Part shown: in pieces, positions 16,235 through 24,080 of the stretch | How positions within the stretch are numbered: the stretch's first letter is position 1 | Layout of the letters: each line of letters opens with the position of its first letter | Source of the DNA: JANXYY01 sp035530875 | GTDB lineage: Bacteria; Actinomycetota; Actinomycetes; Nanopelagicales; Nanopelagicaceae | DNA: 52,936 nucleotides | Direction of reading: 5' to 3' | Assembly (NCBI GenBank): GCA_035530875.1 | Contig: DATKUB010000067.1 | Span: 1 to 52,936 of the forward strand | Notes under the pieces: generated by a model | Database searches by the model: none | Told to the model about the DNA's origin: nothing | What the model saw: only the letters and a program-made list of their open reading frames with translations | Program-made: the position numbers and the translations under genes

Positions 16235-17014
16235 ATGCCAGAGGATCTCGCGATCCGCATCGAGAATCTTTCACTTCGCTACCGCGTTAGCGTCGAGGCC
16301 AAAGTTACGTTGAAGAACGCCATTATGCGCGCCGGCAGACGCGAACGTAGGAGATTGCGAACCATTGAAGCGATCAAGAATCTCACCATAGATATCCCAC
16401 ATGGCTCGGTCGTTGGCGTAGTTGGCGCAAATGGCGCCGGCAAGTCAACGTTGATGCGATCGATCGCTGGAATCTTGCCTCCAACCGAGGGACGAATAAT
16501 CGTGAATGGCAAGGTCTCGACGCTTCTGGCGCTCGGCGTCGGATTCAATGGCACTTTGTCGGGTCGAGACAACGTCATCCTCGGCGGGCTTGCGGCAGGC
16601 CTTGATAGAGATGTTTTGGAATCCAAGTTTGAAGACATCGCTGCTTTTGCAGACTTGCCCGATGGGTTCATTGATATGCCCATGCGCACCTACTCCGCCG
16701 GTATGTATGGGCGGCTCGCCTTCAGCGTTGCGGTCAACATGACTCCCGATATTCTGCTTATCGACGAAGCGCTTGCCACTGGAGATGCGGCATTCAAAGA
16801 GAAATCATTCGATAAAATGCGACAAATTTGTGATGAAGCGCGAACGATTGTGATCGTAAGCCATGCCCTTGGCACAGTTAATGAGTTGTGCACGTCGGCG
16901 ATGTGGCTAGACAAAGGTCATATGCGTGCTTTCGGCGAAGTCCACAAAGTAACCGAAGAATATATGGACTTCTTAAAGATCCGGAAGGCAGCATCTGCCC
17001 TAGAGGACTTCTAG
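16235..17014 (+). CDS. wzt: ABC transporter ATP-binding protein of polysaccharide exporter (Wzt-like)
   Basis: ATPase partner of the Wzm-like permease. From ATG 16235 it is 259 residues, without the C-terminal carbohydrate-binding domain of chain-length-determining Wzt proteins. Walker A GANGAGKST is at about 64-72, the signature YSAGMYGRLAFSVAVN at about 155-170, Walker B PDILLIDEALATGD at about 174-187, and the switch His in VIVSHALG. An alternative TTG start at 16205 has GGGAG 7 nt upstream but would overlap the permease. The family resembles the mycobacterial galactan exporter ATPase. Confidence 0.9.
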   Translation: MPEDLAIRIENLSLRYRVSVEAKVTLKNAIMRAGRRERRRLRTIEAIKNLTIDIPHGSVVGVVGANGAGKSTLMRSIAGILPPTEGRIIVNGKVSTLLALGVGFNGTLSGRDNVILGGLAAGLDRDVLESKFEDIAAFADLPDGFIDMPMRTYSAGMYGRLAFSVAVNMTPDILLIDEALATGDAAFKEKSFDKMRQICDEARTIVIVSHALGTVNELCTSAMWLDKGHMRAFGEVHKVTEEYMDFLKIRKAASALEDF

Positions 17015-17047
17015 GCAACCTTGAACTTTCAGCCTGTTACCGTCGAA

Positions 17048-17066
17048 AGAGATTTTTCAAATCTCT
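17048..17066. terminator. Inverted repeat downstream of the exporter genes
   Basis: AGAGATTT, a 3-nt loop, then AAATCTCT: a perfect 8-bp stem 34 bp after the ATPase stop. It is A/T-rich with no T-run after it, so termination is only a possibility. Confidence 0.35.
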
Positions 17067-17107
17067 AAGCATTCTCTATGTGTTGCCCGCCAAAAGTCCT
17101 TATAAGA

Positions 17108-17123
17108 AAAGGTACCTTTGACA
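17108..17123 (+). promoter_or_regulatory. Palindrome overlapping a consensus TTGACA hexamer upstream of the SpoIID-like gene
   Basis: AAAGGTACCTTT (17108-17119) is a perfect 12-bp palindrome whose last two bases begin TTGACA (17118-17123). No -10 box is evident at 16-18 bp, so promoter status is uncertain; the palindrome may be an operator. Confidence 0.25.
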
Positions 17124-17223
17124 TCGTGATGACCGCTCTCGAAGCCGAAAACTCTGCACTTCGTATCAAAACATGTTTTGTCCATTGGCAGGTGCGACGT
17201 GTAAGTGGAGCGCCGTGCAATTA

Positions 17224-19533
17224 ATGCAGTTCAATTCGCGCCGCGCATCATCACAAATCAGTTCCCTAATCATCGGTGCCCTACTTCTTGCTGTGAGTCC
17301 GCCAGCGATAGCTAGCGACATCCCCGCCTCATTCACGTTTACGGGAGCTGGGCTCGGTCATGGAGTAGGGATGAGCCAAATCGGCGCTGAGGGTATGGCG
17401 CTGGAGGGGCGATCAGCTTCAGAAATTCTCCAGTATTTTTATACGGGGACCAGCGTCTCACCCGTTCCTGATGAAACCATCCTCAGGGTAAATCTCTTGC
17501 ACCAAGCGCTATCGACCACAATTCGTCTCGAACCGCTGCCAGCGGATGCGGCCCAATTGCCGTGGTCGCAGCCTGACCCTCTTCCATCGGCAACGCCGAC
17601 AGCTACGCCATCGGCGACTCCGATAGCGACTCCGATAGCGACGCCGACAGCGACTCCGATAGCGACGCCGACAGCTACTCCGACAGCTACTCCGACGCCG
17701 ACCTCCGTCGAACCTACACCTCTCTCAGCTCCGATCGCCCGACTAAGTGCTGCGGATCTGCCGTCAAGTGTTGGGTCATCCACGGTCTCGGAGTTGTCTT
17801 TTGGCCTCGGAGATTCGCTAGCACTGGCGGCCACCGAACAAGGCGTCAGCGCCACTATCACCACTGCCGTGGGTACAACGATCCTGAGTGCTCCAGCATT
17901 CACACTTCGCTGGAGTGGAACTCGTTACCTCGATGGGTCTAGAGCGCTAATTAATCTTGGTGGTGGGATCCATTCTCCTCGATACCGCTACGGACAAATT
18001 CATATCAAGGCGGTGAAGAGCGCTGCACTTGGATATCGCCTTGAAATAACGGACGACCTTCGACTCCATGACGAGTATTTGCTCGGAGTCGCGGAGGTTC
18101 CCTCGTCGTGGCCGGAGGCTGCACTCGAAGCTCAAGTGATTGCCGCTCGTACCTATGCACTTACAAAGGCTGGGCATATTCGAACCGAGTGCGATTGTGA
18201 CCTCTACGGGCACTCCATCGATTTGACTTACGCGGGTTGGGCCAAAGAGAGCGAGCCGCGATGGGGTTCGCACTGGATCGCGGCGGTCGCAGCGACTTCG
18301 CCAGATTCGGCTGATGGCCTTGCGGTTCTCTACAAAGGTAAGCCCATCACGACGTATTTCTTCTCCTCCTCAGGAGGTCATACGCAGAATGTGGCAGAGG
18401 TTTGGGGCACGCCTGCCGCTTGGTTAAAACCCGTACCGGACCCATGGAGTGTGGATCAGACCCTAAATCCAAAGTATGCGGCTTGGAAGAGATCCGTAGC
18501 TGAGCCGATCGTTGCAAAGGCCTTTGGGCTCCCAGATGTTGTGAGCCTAAGTTTCCCTGATCGTACTCAAGGAGGCGGGGTTAAGACTGTCATAGCGGTG
18601 GCGAGTAATGGCAAAAGCTCGACTCTTAAGGGTGAAATATTCAGGTCGCGTCTTAATCTGCCCTCAACTTGGTTGCAACGGCCAGTAACGCGAAGAAGCG
18701 GAGCCGACGAAGTCGCGCTTTCGATCTCAATTGGTAAATCTTTGTGGCCCGGAAGTAAAAGCGTTGTACTTGCGGTGGTTGATTCGGGTTCTCTTGCGGC
18801 CGCTGTTGCGGCGCCGCTGTCATTTGCTAAAAAGGCGCCGTTGTTGATTACTTCGGGGCAGACCCTTGACGAAAGCGTCGCTTCGGAAATTTTGCGGCGA
18901 GGCGCGAAAAAGATCTATCTAGTAGGCATGAATGTTTCACCGACTTTGATTTCTGAAGTGAAATCGCTAACCAAGGGTTCTGTCGTATCACTTGTTGGCG
19001 CGAAGCAGTATGCAATGGCTTCTCTGGTGGCCGCGCTAGTCCCTGGAGCTCCAATTCTGATGGCTAGCTCGGATATGCAGCTACTGGATACAGTGGCTGG
19101 CGATATAGCGGCGGCTAAGCGGCCAATCTTGTTTACTAATGCGGTCAATCTGCCTAAACGAAGTGCCCGTTTCCTCGCCAAGGCCAAATTGCCGGTCACT
19201 GTTATCGGAACTCCCAACTCGATTCAGGACGCACAATTAGCAGGGCTGAATATCGATGATGAGCGTCAGGCGACGAGCGAACAAATGCAGACGACACTGC
19301 TAAATCTCTTTGCTCCCGACGCTCAGAGCCTTCAATTCATTCCAGCGACTTTCGATCCACTATTACTAGCCGGCGCGGGGGTCCCAAGTTTCGCCCTTGA
19401 TGCGCAGGGACAAGTAGGTTCAACAGCCAAGAGTTTCATTACCGCCTATCCCTCGATCGGCGCGATTACAGTTCTCGGTGATAGTACGAAAGTGAGTGCA
19501 GATTCCTTTAACGAAATCGCCGCTCTTCGCTAG
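17224..19533 (+). CDS. Secreted SpoIID/LytB-domain protein with cell-wall-binding region
   Basis: Predicted exported wall protein. From ATG 17224 it has a signal peptide (basic head, hydrophobic LIIGALLLAVSPPAIAS, cut after about residue 31), then a short N-terminal segment with GAGLGHGVGMSQIGAEGMA. An Ala-Thr-Pro linker follows at about 122-165. The SpoIID domain occupies about 275-420 and includes EYLLGVAEVPSSWPEAAL, AARTYAL and FFSSSGGHTQN, with the conserved Glu kept. The C-terminal 270 residues resemble cell-wall-binding repeat 2 units (ISIGKSLWPGSKSVVLAV, APLLITSG). SpoIID in Bacillus is a peptidoglycan lytic transglycosylase; here the host shows no sporulation genes, so wall remodelling is inferred. 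The frame stays open up to 17173. Confidence 0.87.
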   Translation: MQFNSRRASSQISSLIIGALLLAVSPPAIASDIPASFTFTGAGLGHGVGMSQIGAEGMALEGRSASEILQYFYTGTSVSPVPDETILRVNLLHQALSTTIRLEPLPADAAQLPWSQPDPLPSATPTATPSATPIATPIATPTATPIATPTATPTATPTPTSVEPTPLSAPIARLSAADLPSSVGSSTVSELSFGLGDSLALAATEQGVSATITTAVGTTILSAPAFTLRWSGTRYLDGSRALINLGGGIHSPRYRYGQIHIKAVKSAALGYRLEITDDLRLHDEYLLGVAEVPSSWPEAALEAQVIAARTYALTKAGHIRTECDCDLYGHSIDLTYAGWAKESEPRWGSHWIAAVAATSPDSADGLAVLYKGKPITTYFFSSSGGHTQNVAEVWGTPAAWLKPVPDPWSVDQTLNPKYAAWKRSVAEPIVAKAFGLPDVVSLSFPDRTQGGGVKTVIAVASNGKSSTLKGEIFRSRLNLPSTWLQRPVTRRSGADEVALSISIGKSLWPGSKSVVLAVVDSGSLAAAVAAPLSFAKKAPLLITSGQTLDESVASEILRRGAKKIYLVGMNVSPTLISEVKSLTKGSVVSLVGAKQYAMASLVAALVPGAPILMASSDMQLLDTVAGDIAAAKRPILFTNAVNLPKRSARFLAKAKLPVTVIGTPNSIQDAQLAGLNIDDERQATSEQMQTTLLNLFAPDAQSLQFIPATFDPLLLAGAGVPSFALDAQGQVGSTAKSFITAYPSIGAITVLGDSTKVSADSFNEIAALR
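17591..17703 (+). repeat. Degenerate 12-bp minisatellite encoding an Ala-Thr-Pro linker
   Basis: Units related to GCGACTCCGATA and GCGACGCCGACA repeat in frame and encode ATP[ISTA] tetrapeptides in the linker between the exported N-terminus and the SpoIID domain. Copy number is probably variable between strains, because 12-bp steps keep the frame. Confidence 0.8.
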
Positions 19534-19565
19534 CGATGGCGTATTACACTTTAAGATTTTGAAAA

Positions 19566-20393
19566 CTATAGGAAACGTACTTTTATCTGCGACAGGTTAT
19601 ACGCGTTTTTCTGCCATTCTCGGCGCGACCAAGAATGTTGATATGCCACGACGGCTGCAATGCCATATCGGTCCGCGTTTGCTACCAACCAAGCAGCTAG
19701 TTGGCCATTTTTTGCCCGCGAAGAGGTAATTGTCAACAATGTTGGCTGGACTTCTAGGACGTCGGTAAATGGGAAGAGGTGTTTCACCTCCGTGACTAAT
19801 GCGGCTTGCCTCTTGATTATCGAATCCGATGGCGTGGCATAGCGGTGCAAGTAGCAATTGAGCGAATATGAATCGGTATTTAAAACCTCACTCATTACTC
19901 GAGCCTGTGATTCCCAAATCGCATACGCACTTCCGTCTGCCGAGCGCTGCACGGCTTGCGCTGCGTCGGCTATCGGCAGACTCTGCCAATCTGGATTTCT
20001 GGAGAGAGCAGCAAAAAATTTGTTCGAAGCGTAGATGGGGTCGACGAGGGATTGTCGCGGCCCCCAGCCTTGCGATGGGCGTTGTTGGAAAAGCCCAACT
20101 GAGTCGCGATCGCCATAGTCTAAGGCGATTAACTTTGATTCTTGTAAAGCTGCTGCAAGCGCGACTGTTGTTGCCCGTTCTGGCAATTTCCGGCGCTTGG
20201 CCACCGCTGCAATCGTCGCGGCATTTCCAGCCTGTTCGGGAGAGACTTCGTAGGTAGCGCTTGGTCCTGCAAAATCACATCGCTGGATTAACGATGCATC
20301 ACTGATTCGACTCCATTCCCATTTTGCAACAGTTCCTACCGTGCTTACCGCAACCACGATAATGATCGCTACGGCTAGATTCTTTTTGCGCAC
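19566..20393 (-). CDS. Exported lysozyme-fold protein (putative transglycosylase-like)
   Basis: A 275-residue protein with an N-terminal membrane anchor or signal (basic MRKKN, then hydrophobic VAIIIVVAVSTVGTVA). The block ALQESKLIALDYGDRDSVGLFQQRPSQGWG at about 84-113 resembles lysozyme-like folds, with E88 as a candidate acid. Related actinobacterial proteins are often named heavy-metal transporter without support; a wall hydrolase is more plausible, though the C-terminal 90 residues are unassigned. It ends 32 bp from the convergent SpoIID-like gene, and both may act on the wall. Enzyme activity is inference. Confidence 0.72.
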   Translation of the reverse strand: MRKKNLAVAIIIVVAVSTVGTVAKWEWSRISDASLIQRCDFAGPSATYEVSPEQAGNAATIAAVAKRRKLPERATTVALAAALQESKLIALDYGDRDSVGLFQQRPSQGWGPRQSLVDPIYASNKFFAALSRNPDWQSLPIADAAQAVQRSADGSAYAIWESQARVMSEVLNTDSYSLNCYLHRYATPSDSIIKRQAALVTEVKHLFPFTDVLEVQPTLLTITSSRAKNGQLAAWLVANADRYGIAAVVAYQHSWSRREWQKNAYNLSQIKVRFL

Positions 20394-20409
20394 CTAGTTA
20401 AGTCTTTTA

Positions 20410-21348
20410 CTACTGGTTAGCGTGCAAGGCGGCATTTAGGCTGCCCCAGGTCCCAGTGCGTTGGACTATTTCAAGTGATCCGTTAAGCGAATTTCGTCGG
20501 AACAGTAGATTTGGTAACCCAGAAAGCTCTCGCGCTTTTACTACCTCACCGCTTGGAGTGCGTACTTTGGAGCCTGCCGTTATATAAGTTCCGGCTTCAA
20601 CTACGCAGTCATCGCCAAGCGAAATTCCGATGCCAGAGTTTGCGCCAAGTAGGCATCGCTTTCCAATCGAAATGATCTGCTGGCCACCACCGCTCAGCGT
20701 CCCCATGATGGAAGCGCCACCACCCACATCGGATCCGTCGTCTACTACTACGCCCGATGATATGCGTCCTTCCACCATTGATGAGCCCAAGGTTCCCGCG
20801 TTGAAATTTACGAATCCTTCGTGCATGACAGTCGTGCCTGACGCCAAGTAAGCCCCGAGCCGGACTCGATCTGCATCAGCGATTCGAACCCCGGTTGGAA
20901 CGACGTAATCGGTCATTCGCGGGAATTTATCGATTCCAAAAACCTGCAGCGGTCCGCGTGCGCGTAGTCGCATCCGGGTGCTTTCAAAATTTTCAACTGC
21001 ACATGGTCCCGCGCTGGTCCATACGACATTGGCTAAGTGCCCAAATAATCCATCGAGATTGGCTTCATGCGGTCGGATCAGCCGGTGCGAAAGTAGGTGG
21101 AGGCGAAGGTACACATCGATGGCGTCCGTCGGCGGGGTGGCCAGCGATATTTCCCGACTAACCACAGCGGTTCGTACTTGACGCACCGAATCAGCGCCGG
21201 CCAAAGCGGTCAGCTCGGTTGCGGCACTTGAGTTCGGAGCCTCACCCAGTGTCGGAGCGGGAAACCAGGCGTCAAGTACCTGTTCGTTGGCATAGGTGAC
21301 TAGGGCATGACCGTGAGCCACCCCTTCTGATCGCGTATCTGGGCTCAT
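20410..21348 (-). CDS. dapD: 2,3,4,5-tetrahydropyridine-2,6-dicarboxylate N-succinyltransferase (actinobacterial DapD)
   Basis: Succinylates tetrahydrodipicolinate in the DAP/lysine pathway that supplies peptidoglycan crosslinks. From ATG 21348 it is 312 residues, matching the roughly 317-residue mycobacterial type. The N-terminal domain is followed by a left-handed beta-helix of hexapeptide repeats at about 165-275 (VRLGAYLASGTTVMHEGFVNF, GISLGDDCVVEAGTYI) and a C-terminal LPNLLFRRNSLNG segment. The frame stays open to 21561, but that part would overlap dapE. No Shine-Dalgarno; a TACGGT box is 8 nt before the ATG. Divergent from dapE with only 19 bp between start codons. Confidence 0.94.
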   Translation of the reverse strand: MSPDTRSEGVAHGHALVTYANEQVLDAWFPAPTLGEAPNSSAATELTALAGADSVRQVRTAVVSREISLATPPTDAIDVYLRLHLLSHRLIRPHEANLDGLFGHLANVVWTSAGPCAVENFESTRMRLRARGPLQVFGIDKFPRMTDYVVPTGVRIADADRVRLGAYLASGTTVMHEGFVNFNAGTLGSSMVEGRISSGVVVDDGSDVGGGASIMGTLSGGGQQIISIGKRCLLGANSGIGISLGDDCVVEAGTYITAGSKVRTPSGEVVKARELSGLPNLLFRRNSLNGSLEIVQRTGTWGSLNAALHANQ

Positions 21349-21355
21349 ATCCCGA

Positions 21356-21362
21356 TACCGTA
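21356..21362. promoter_or_regulatory. Interlocked -10 boxes of a bidirectional dapD/dapE promoter
   Basis: The 7-bp TACCGTA reads TACCGT on plus (6 nt before the dapE GTG) and TACGGT on minus (8 nt before the dapD ATG). Both are TANNNT at leaderless spacing, so one symmetric element may drive both genes. Confidence 0.5.
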
Positions 21363-21367
21363 CCGGC

Positions 21368-22426
21368 GTGATCGACTTATTCGCAGATCCGGTAGCCCTG
21401 TGTGCCGCCCTTATCGATATTGAGAGCGTCTCTGGCAACGAGGGGCAGTTGGCAGATCTGATTGAGGAGGCCCTTCGCGCCCAGGCAAGCCACCTGGCTA
21501 TCGACCGAATCGGCAACTCACTGGTTGCCCGTACAACCGGATCGTGCTCCGAGCGCGTCATCCTGGCCGGACATATCGATACCGTTCCGGTTGCCCAGAA
21601 TCTGCCGAGTCACTTTGAAGGAGATCGATTATTCGGGGTTGGCTCAAGCGATATGAAAAGTGGTGTGGCCCTCCAACTCCACTTGGCGGCTTCCATAACT
21701 AACCCAAATCGCGAAATTACTTTCATCTTTTACGAGTGCGAGGAGATCGAAGCCGAACGAAATGGGTTGACGCACATCGCGAGGGAGCGGCCAGAACTCT
21801 TAGCCGGTGACTTTGCCGTCCTGTTGGAGCCAACGGACGGCGTGGTTGAGGGGGGCTGCCAGGGAACCATGAGAATTGAGGTTCGCACCCGAGGCGTCAG
21901 GGCGCACTCAGCGCGCTCCTGGCTCGGCGAGAATGCGATTCATGGCGCTGGGGAAATCCTGGATCTTCTCAATAACCACGAGCCCCGGCGCGTATTGATC
22001 GACGGGCTTGAATATCGAGAGGGATTGCAGGCCGTCGCCATCAGCGGCGGAGTTGCGGGCAATGTTATCCCCGACGAATGTGTAGTTACTATAAATTTTC
22101 GCTTTGCCCCGGATCGCAGCGAGGCCGATGCCGAGCGGTTCCTACGCATATTTTTCGAAGGATATCCAGTGCGGATTATCGATAGTGCGCCGGGTGCACT
22201 CCCTGGGCTAACCCGTCCGGCTGCGCAAGAGTTCATAGCGAAAATCGGCGGGGTGCCAGCCCCAAAGTTTGGCTGGACTGACGTCGCAAGGTTCACCGCC
22301 CTTAATATTCCGGCCGTTAATTTTGGGCCGGGAAATCCGAGCCTGGCCCACACCGTTGACGAATCGGTAGACATCGAATTGATTCAACGTGGTGCAACGC
22401 AACTCAAGGAATGGCTCTCGCCATGA
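21368..22426 (+). CDS. dapE: Succinyl-diaminopimelate desuccinylase (DapE)
   Basis: M20 zinc peptidase-fold enzyme removing succinate from N-succinyl-LL-DAP, two steps after DapD. It is 352 residues. The metal-binding motifs are GHIDTVP at about 73-79, GVGSSDMKSG at about 95-104 and YECEEIEAERNG at about 125-136; the dimerisation domain lies between, and LAHTVDESV near the C-terminus holds the last metal His. Translation starts at GTG 21368 with no ribosome site. It shares a symmetric promoter with dapD. Its stop overlaps the next gene by ATGA. Confidence 0.93.
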   Translation: MIDLFADPVALCAALIDIESVSGNEGQLADLIEEALRAQASHLAIDRIGNSLVARTTGSCSERVILAGHIDTVPVAQNLPSHFEGDRLFGVGSSDMKSGVALQLHLAASITNPNREITFIFYECEEIEAERNGLTHIARERPELLAGDFAVLLEPTDGVVEGGCQGTMRIEVRTRGVRAHSARSWLGENAIHGAGEILDLLNNHEPRRVLIDGLEYREGLQAVAISGGVAGNVIPDECVVTINFRFAPDRSEADAERFLRIFFEGYPVRIIDSAPGALPGLTRPAAQEFIAKIGGVPAPKFGWTDVARFTALNIPAVNFGPGNPSLAHTVDESVDIELIQRGATQLKEWLSP

Positions 22427-22959
22427 GGATCTGTGTCTACTGCTCATCGTCGCTGCTAATCGGCCAGAAATACCTCGACTTAGCCGCAGAAGTTGGGCGT
22501 GAGATCGCAGCTCGTGAATGGAGTTTGGTCTCCGGTGGCGGCAACTTGTCGATGATGGGTGCAGTCGCCAGAAGCGTGCGAAAGGGAGGCGGACACACGA
22601 TCGGCGTAATTCCCCGGGCGCTAGTCGAACTCGAAGTCGCCGACACTATGGCCGATGAACTGATTGTCGTAGACGATATGCGAACGCGTAAGGCCCTCAT
22701 GGAATCGCACGCGGATGCCTTTCTCGCCTTGCCAGGCGGTTTGGGCACGCTTGAGGAGTTATTTGAAATCTGGGTCGGTAGGCATCTGGGTTTTCACGAT
22801 CTATCCATCGTTGTGCTAGATCCGGATGGGCTTTTTGCTCCACTACGTGATCAGATCGCCCTGCTTAAAGATCGCGGGTTCGCTCGAGCTGAACATCTCG
22901 AGATCGTGAAATGGACGACCACCGTCGACGAGGCACTGGACGCCTGTGGCGCAAAATAG
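22423..22959 (+). CDS. LOG family protein (TIGR00730), cytokinin riboside 5'-monophosphate phosphoribohydrolase-like
   Basis: A 178-residue Rossmann-like protein of the LOG/TIGR00730 family, which splits nucleoside monophosphates (AMP or cytokinin nucleotides) into base and ribose phosphate. SGGGNLSMMGAVA at about 37-49 and the signature PGGLGTLEELFEIW at about 103-116 are present. ATG 22423 overlaps the dapE stop (ATGA); ATG 22411 would add four residues. The physiological substrate in this organism is unknown. The same order with dapE occurs in mycobacteria. Confidence 0.9.
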   Translation: MRICVYCSSSLLIGQKYLDLAAEVGREIAAREWSLVSGGGNLSMMGAVARSVRKGGGHTIGVIPRALVELEVADTMADELIVVDDMRTRKALMESHADAFLALPGGLGTLEELFEIWVGRHLGFHDLSIVVLDPDGLFAPLRDQIALLKDRGFARAEHLEIVKWTTTVDEALDACGAK

Positions 22960-23539
22960 CGCCGAACACGTTGGAAACCGTTGTAGTTGGGCGGTTGGCG
23001 TTGCCGAAGCGTATGTCGACTACCACGATCACGAGTGGGGTCAACCGGTAATGGATGACCGTGGTCTATTTGAAAGAGTCTGCCTGGAGGGCTTCCAAGC
23101 TGGGCTCTCCTGGTGGACCATACTTTCGCGACGTCCAGATTTCCGCCTCCTCTTTGCCGATTTCGACCCAGAGATCGTCGCGAACTACCAAGAGGGGCAG
23201 ATCCTCTCGCTCAGTGGCGATAGTCGAATCATTCGACACCAGGGCAAGATCAGGGCGGCGATTGGAAACGCTAGGGCGACCATTAATTTAGGTGCTGGCG
23301 GACTAACCCAGTTGGTCTGGTCTCATCAACCAACTCCCGGGTTGCGACCGGCATCGGCGAAAGAAATCCCAACCCAGTCGGTCGAATCAATCGCCCTTGC
23401 CAAGGCCCTGAAGGCGGCAGGTTTCTCTTTCACCGGGCCGACCAGCGCATATGCCTTGATGCAGGCCTGCGGGCTCGTCAATGATCACACCTTGGGCTGC
23501 CCCGCAGGTGATCGGTTAGATCGGGGCGATCGGTTCTAA
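22946..23539 (+). CDS. tag: DNA-3-methyladenine glycosylase I
   Basis: Base-excision repair enzyme removing 3-methyladenine. It is 197 residues, standard for Tag. The N-terminal zinc/structural RCSWAVGVAEAYVDYHDHEWGQPV (residues 12-35), FQAGLSWWTILSRR (helix-hairpin region) and the C-terminal CGLVNDHTLGC carry the conserved Cys/His ligands. GTG 22946 begins 14 nt inside the LOG gene, so it is coupled to it. The last 15 residues after the metal site are basic and short, as expected. Confidence 0.93.
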   Translation: MAQNSAEHVGNRCSWAVGVAEAYVDYHDHEWGQPVMDDRGLFERVCLEGFQAGLSWWTILSRRPDFRLLFADFDPEIVANYQEGQILSLSGDSRIIRHQGKIRAAIGNARATINLGAGGLTQLVWSHQPTPGLRPASAKEIPTQSVESIALAKALKAAGFSFTGPTSAYALMQACGLVNDHTLGCPAGDRLDRGDRF

Positions 23540-23608
23540 GGCAGTTCTCAGACATCTCGCCTCTGGCTACGCTCCTGGAGCGGGACGTCTCGGTACCCTT
23601 AGACCCAA

Positions 23609-23818
23609 ATGGAGATAACCTCGCGTGAACTCTCAGGAAGCCTTGCGACCCTGCTCGCGACCCTTCCCGACGAAGAGCGGGCGATTCTGACCCTCCACTA
23701 CGTACGAAGTTGCTCGGTCGCCGAAATTGCCGTCCTGCTATCGGTTCCTCCAAGAGCCGTCCTGGCCGTCTTGGATACGGCCAAATGCCGGTTACTGGGT
23801 GCTCTGGGAATGGACTGA
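23609..23818 (+). CDS. Orphan sigma-70 region 4-like protein (69 aa)
   Basis: A 69-residue protein that is essentially a sigma region 4 helix-turn-helix: LPDEERAILTLHYVRSCSVAEIAVLLSV, then a recognition-helix-like PRAVLAVLDTAKCRLL. No region 2 is present upstream in any frame, so it cannot bind the -10 element as a full sigma factor. It may act as a DNA-binding or core-binding accessory. A TACCCT box lies 9 nt before the ATG and there is no Shine-Dalgarno. It is placed between tag and the DUF3117 gene. The family match is by pattern only; a truncated sigma gene is the alternative. Confidence 0.68.
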   Translation: MEITSRELSGSLATLLATLPDEERAILTLHYVRSCSVAEIAVLLSVPPRAVLAVLDTAKCRLLGALGMD

Positions 23819-23890
23819 GAAAACGGGATTGGCCACTAATGGCCTTCACCTGGGATACTTGGGACAATCAAAGTGGAGGCAGGGGATCTA

Positions 23891-24073
23891 ATGGCGGCGA
23901 TGAAGCCACGTACGGGTGATGGCCCACTTGAATGCACCAAAGAAGGGCGCGGGCTCGTAATGCGGGTGCCCCTAGAGGGCGGCGGCCGGCTAGTTGTGGA
24001 GTTGAACGCCCAAGAGGCGGAAGCGCTTGGGGAAGCGTTGATGGCCGCGGTGCCCCTCGTCAAGAAGTCGTAG
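23891..24073 (+). CDS. DUF3117 family protein
   Basis: A 60-residue actinobacterial protein of unknown function, almost a textbook member: MAAMKPRTGDGPLECTKEG at the N-terminus, then MRVPLEGGGRLVVEL and a final amphipathic helix. A Shine-Dalgarno-like GGAGGCAGGGG precedes ATG 23891, so this start is preferred to the upstream in-frame ATG at 23873. It lies 7 bp before pepA and is probably co-transcribed with it. Confidence 0.9.
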   Translation: MAAMKPRTGDGPLECTKEGRGLVMRVPLEGGGRLVVELNAQEAEALGEALMAAVPLVKKS

Positions 24074-24080
24074 TCACCAG

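Noticed and set aside
17015..17223. c-di-AMP (ydaO-type) riboswitch before the wall enzyme
   Set aside because: The expected conserved core segments are not found; only a small A/T-rich stem and a 12-bp palindrome are present.
17439..17903. Minus-strand frame with GVAVGVAIG repeats opposite the SpoIID gene
   Set aside because: It is the antisense reading of the Ala-Thr-Pro minisatellite; the plus strand has the signal peptide and domains.
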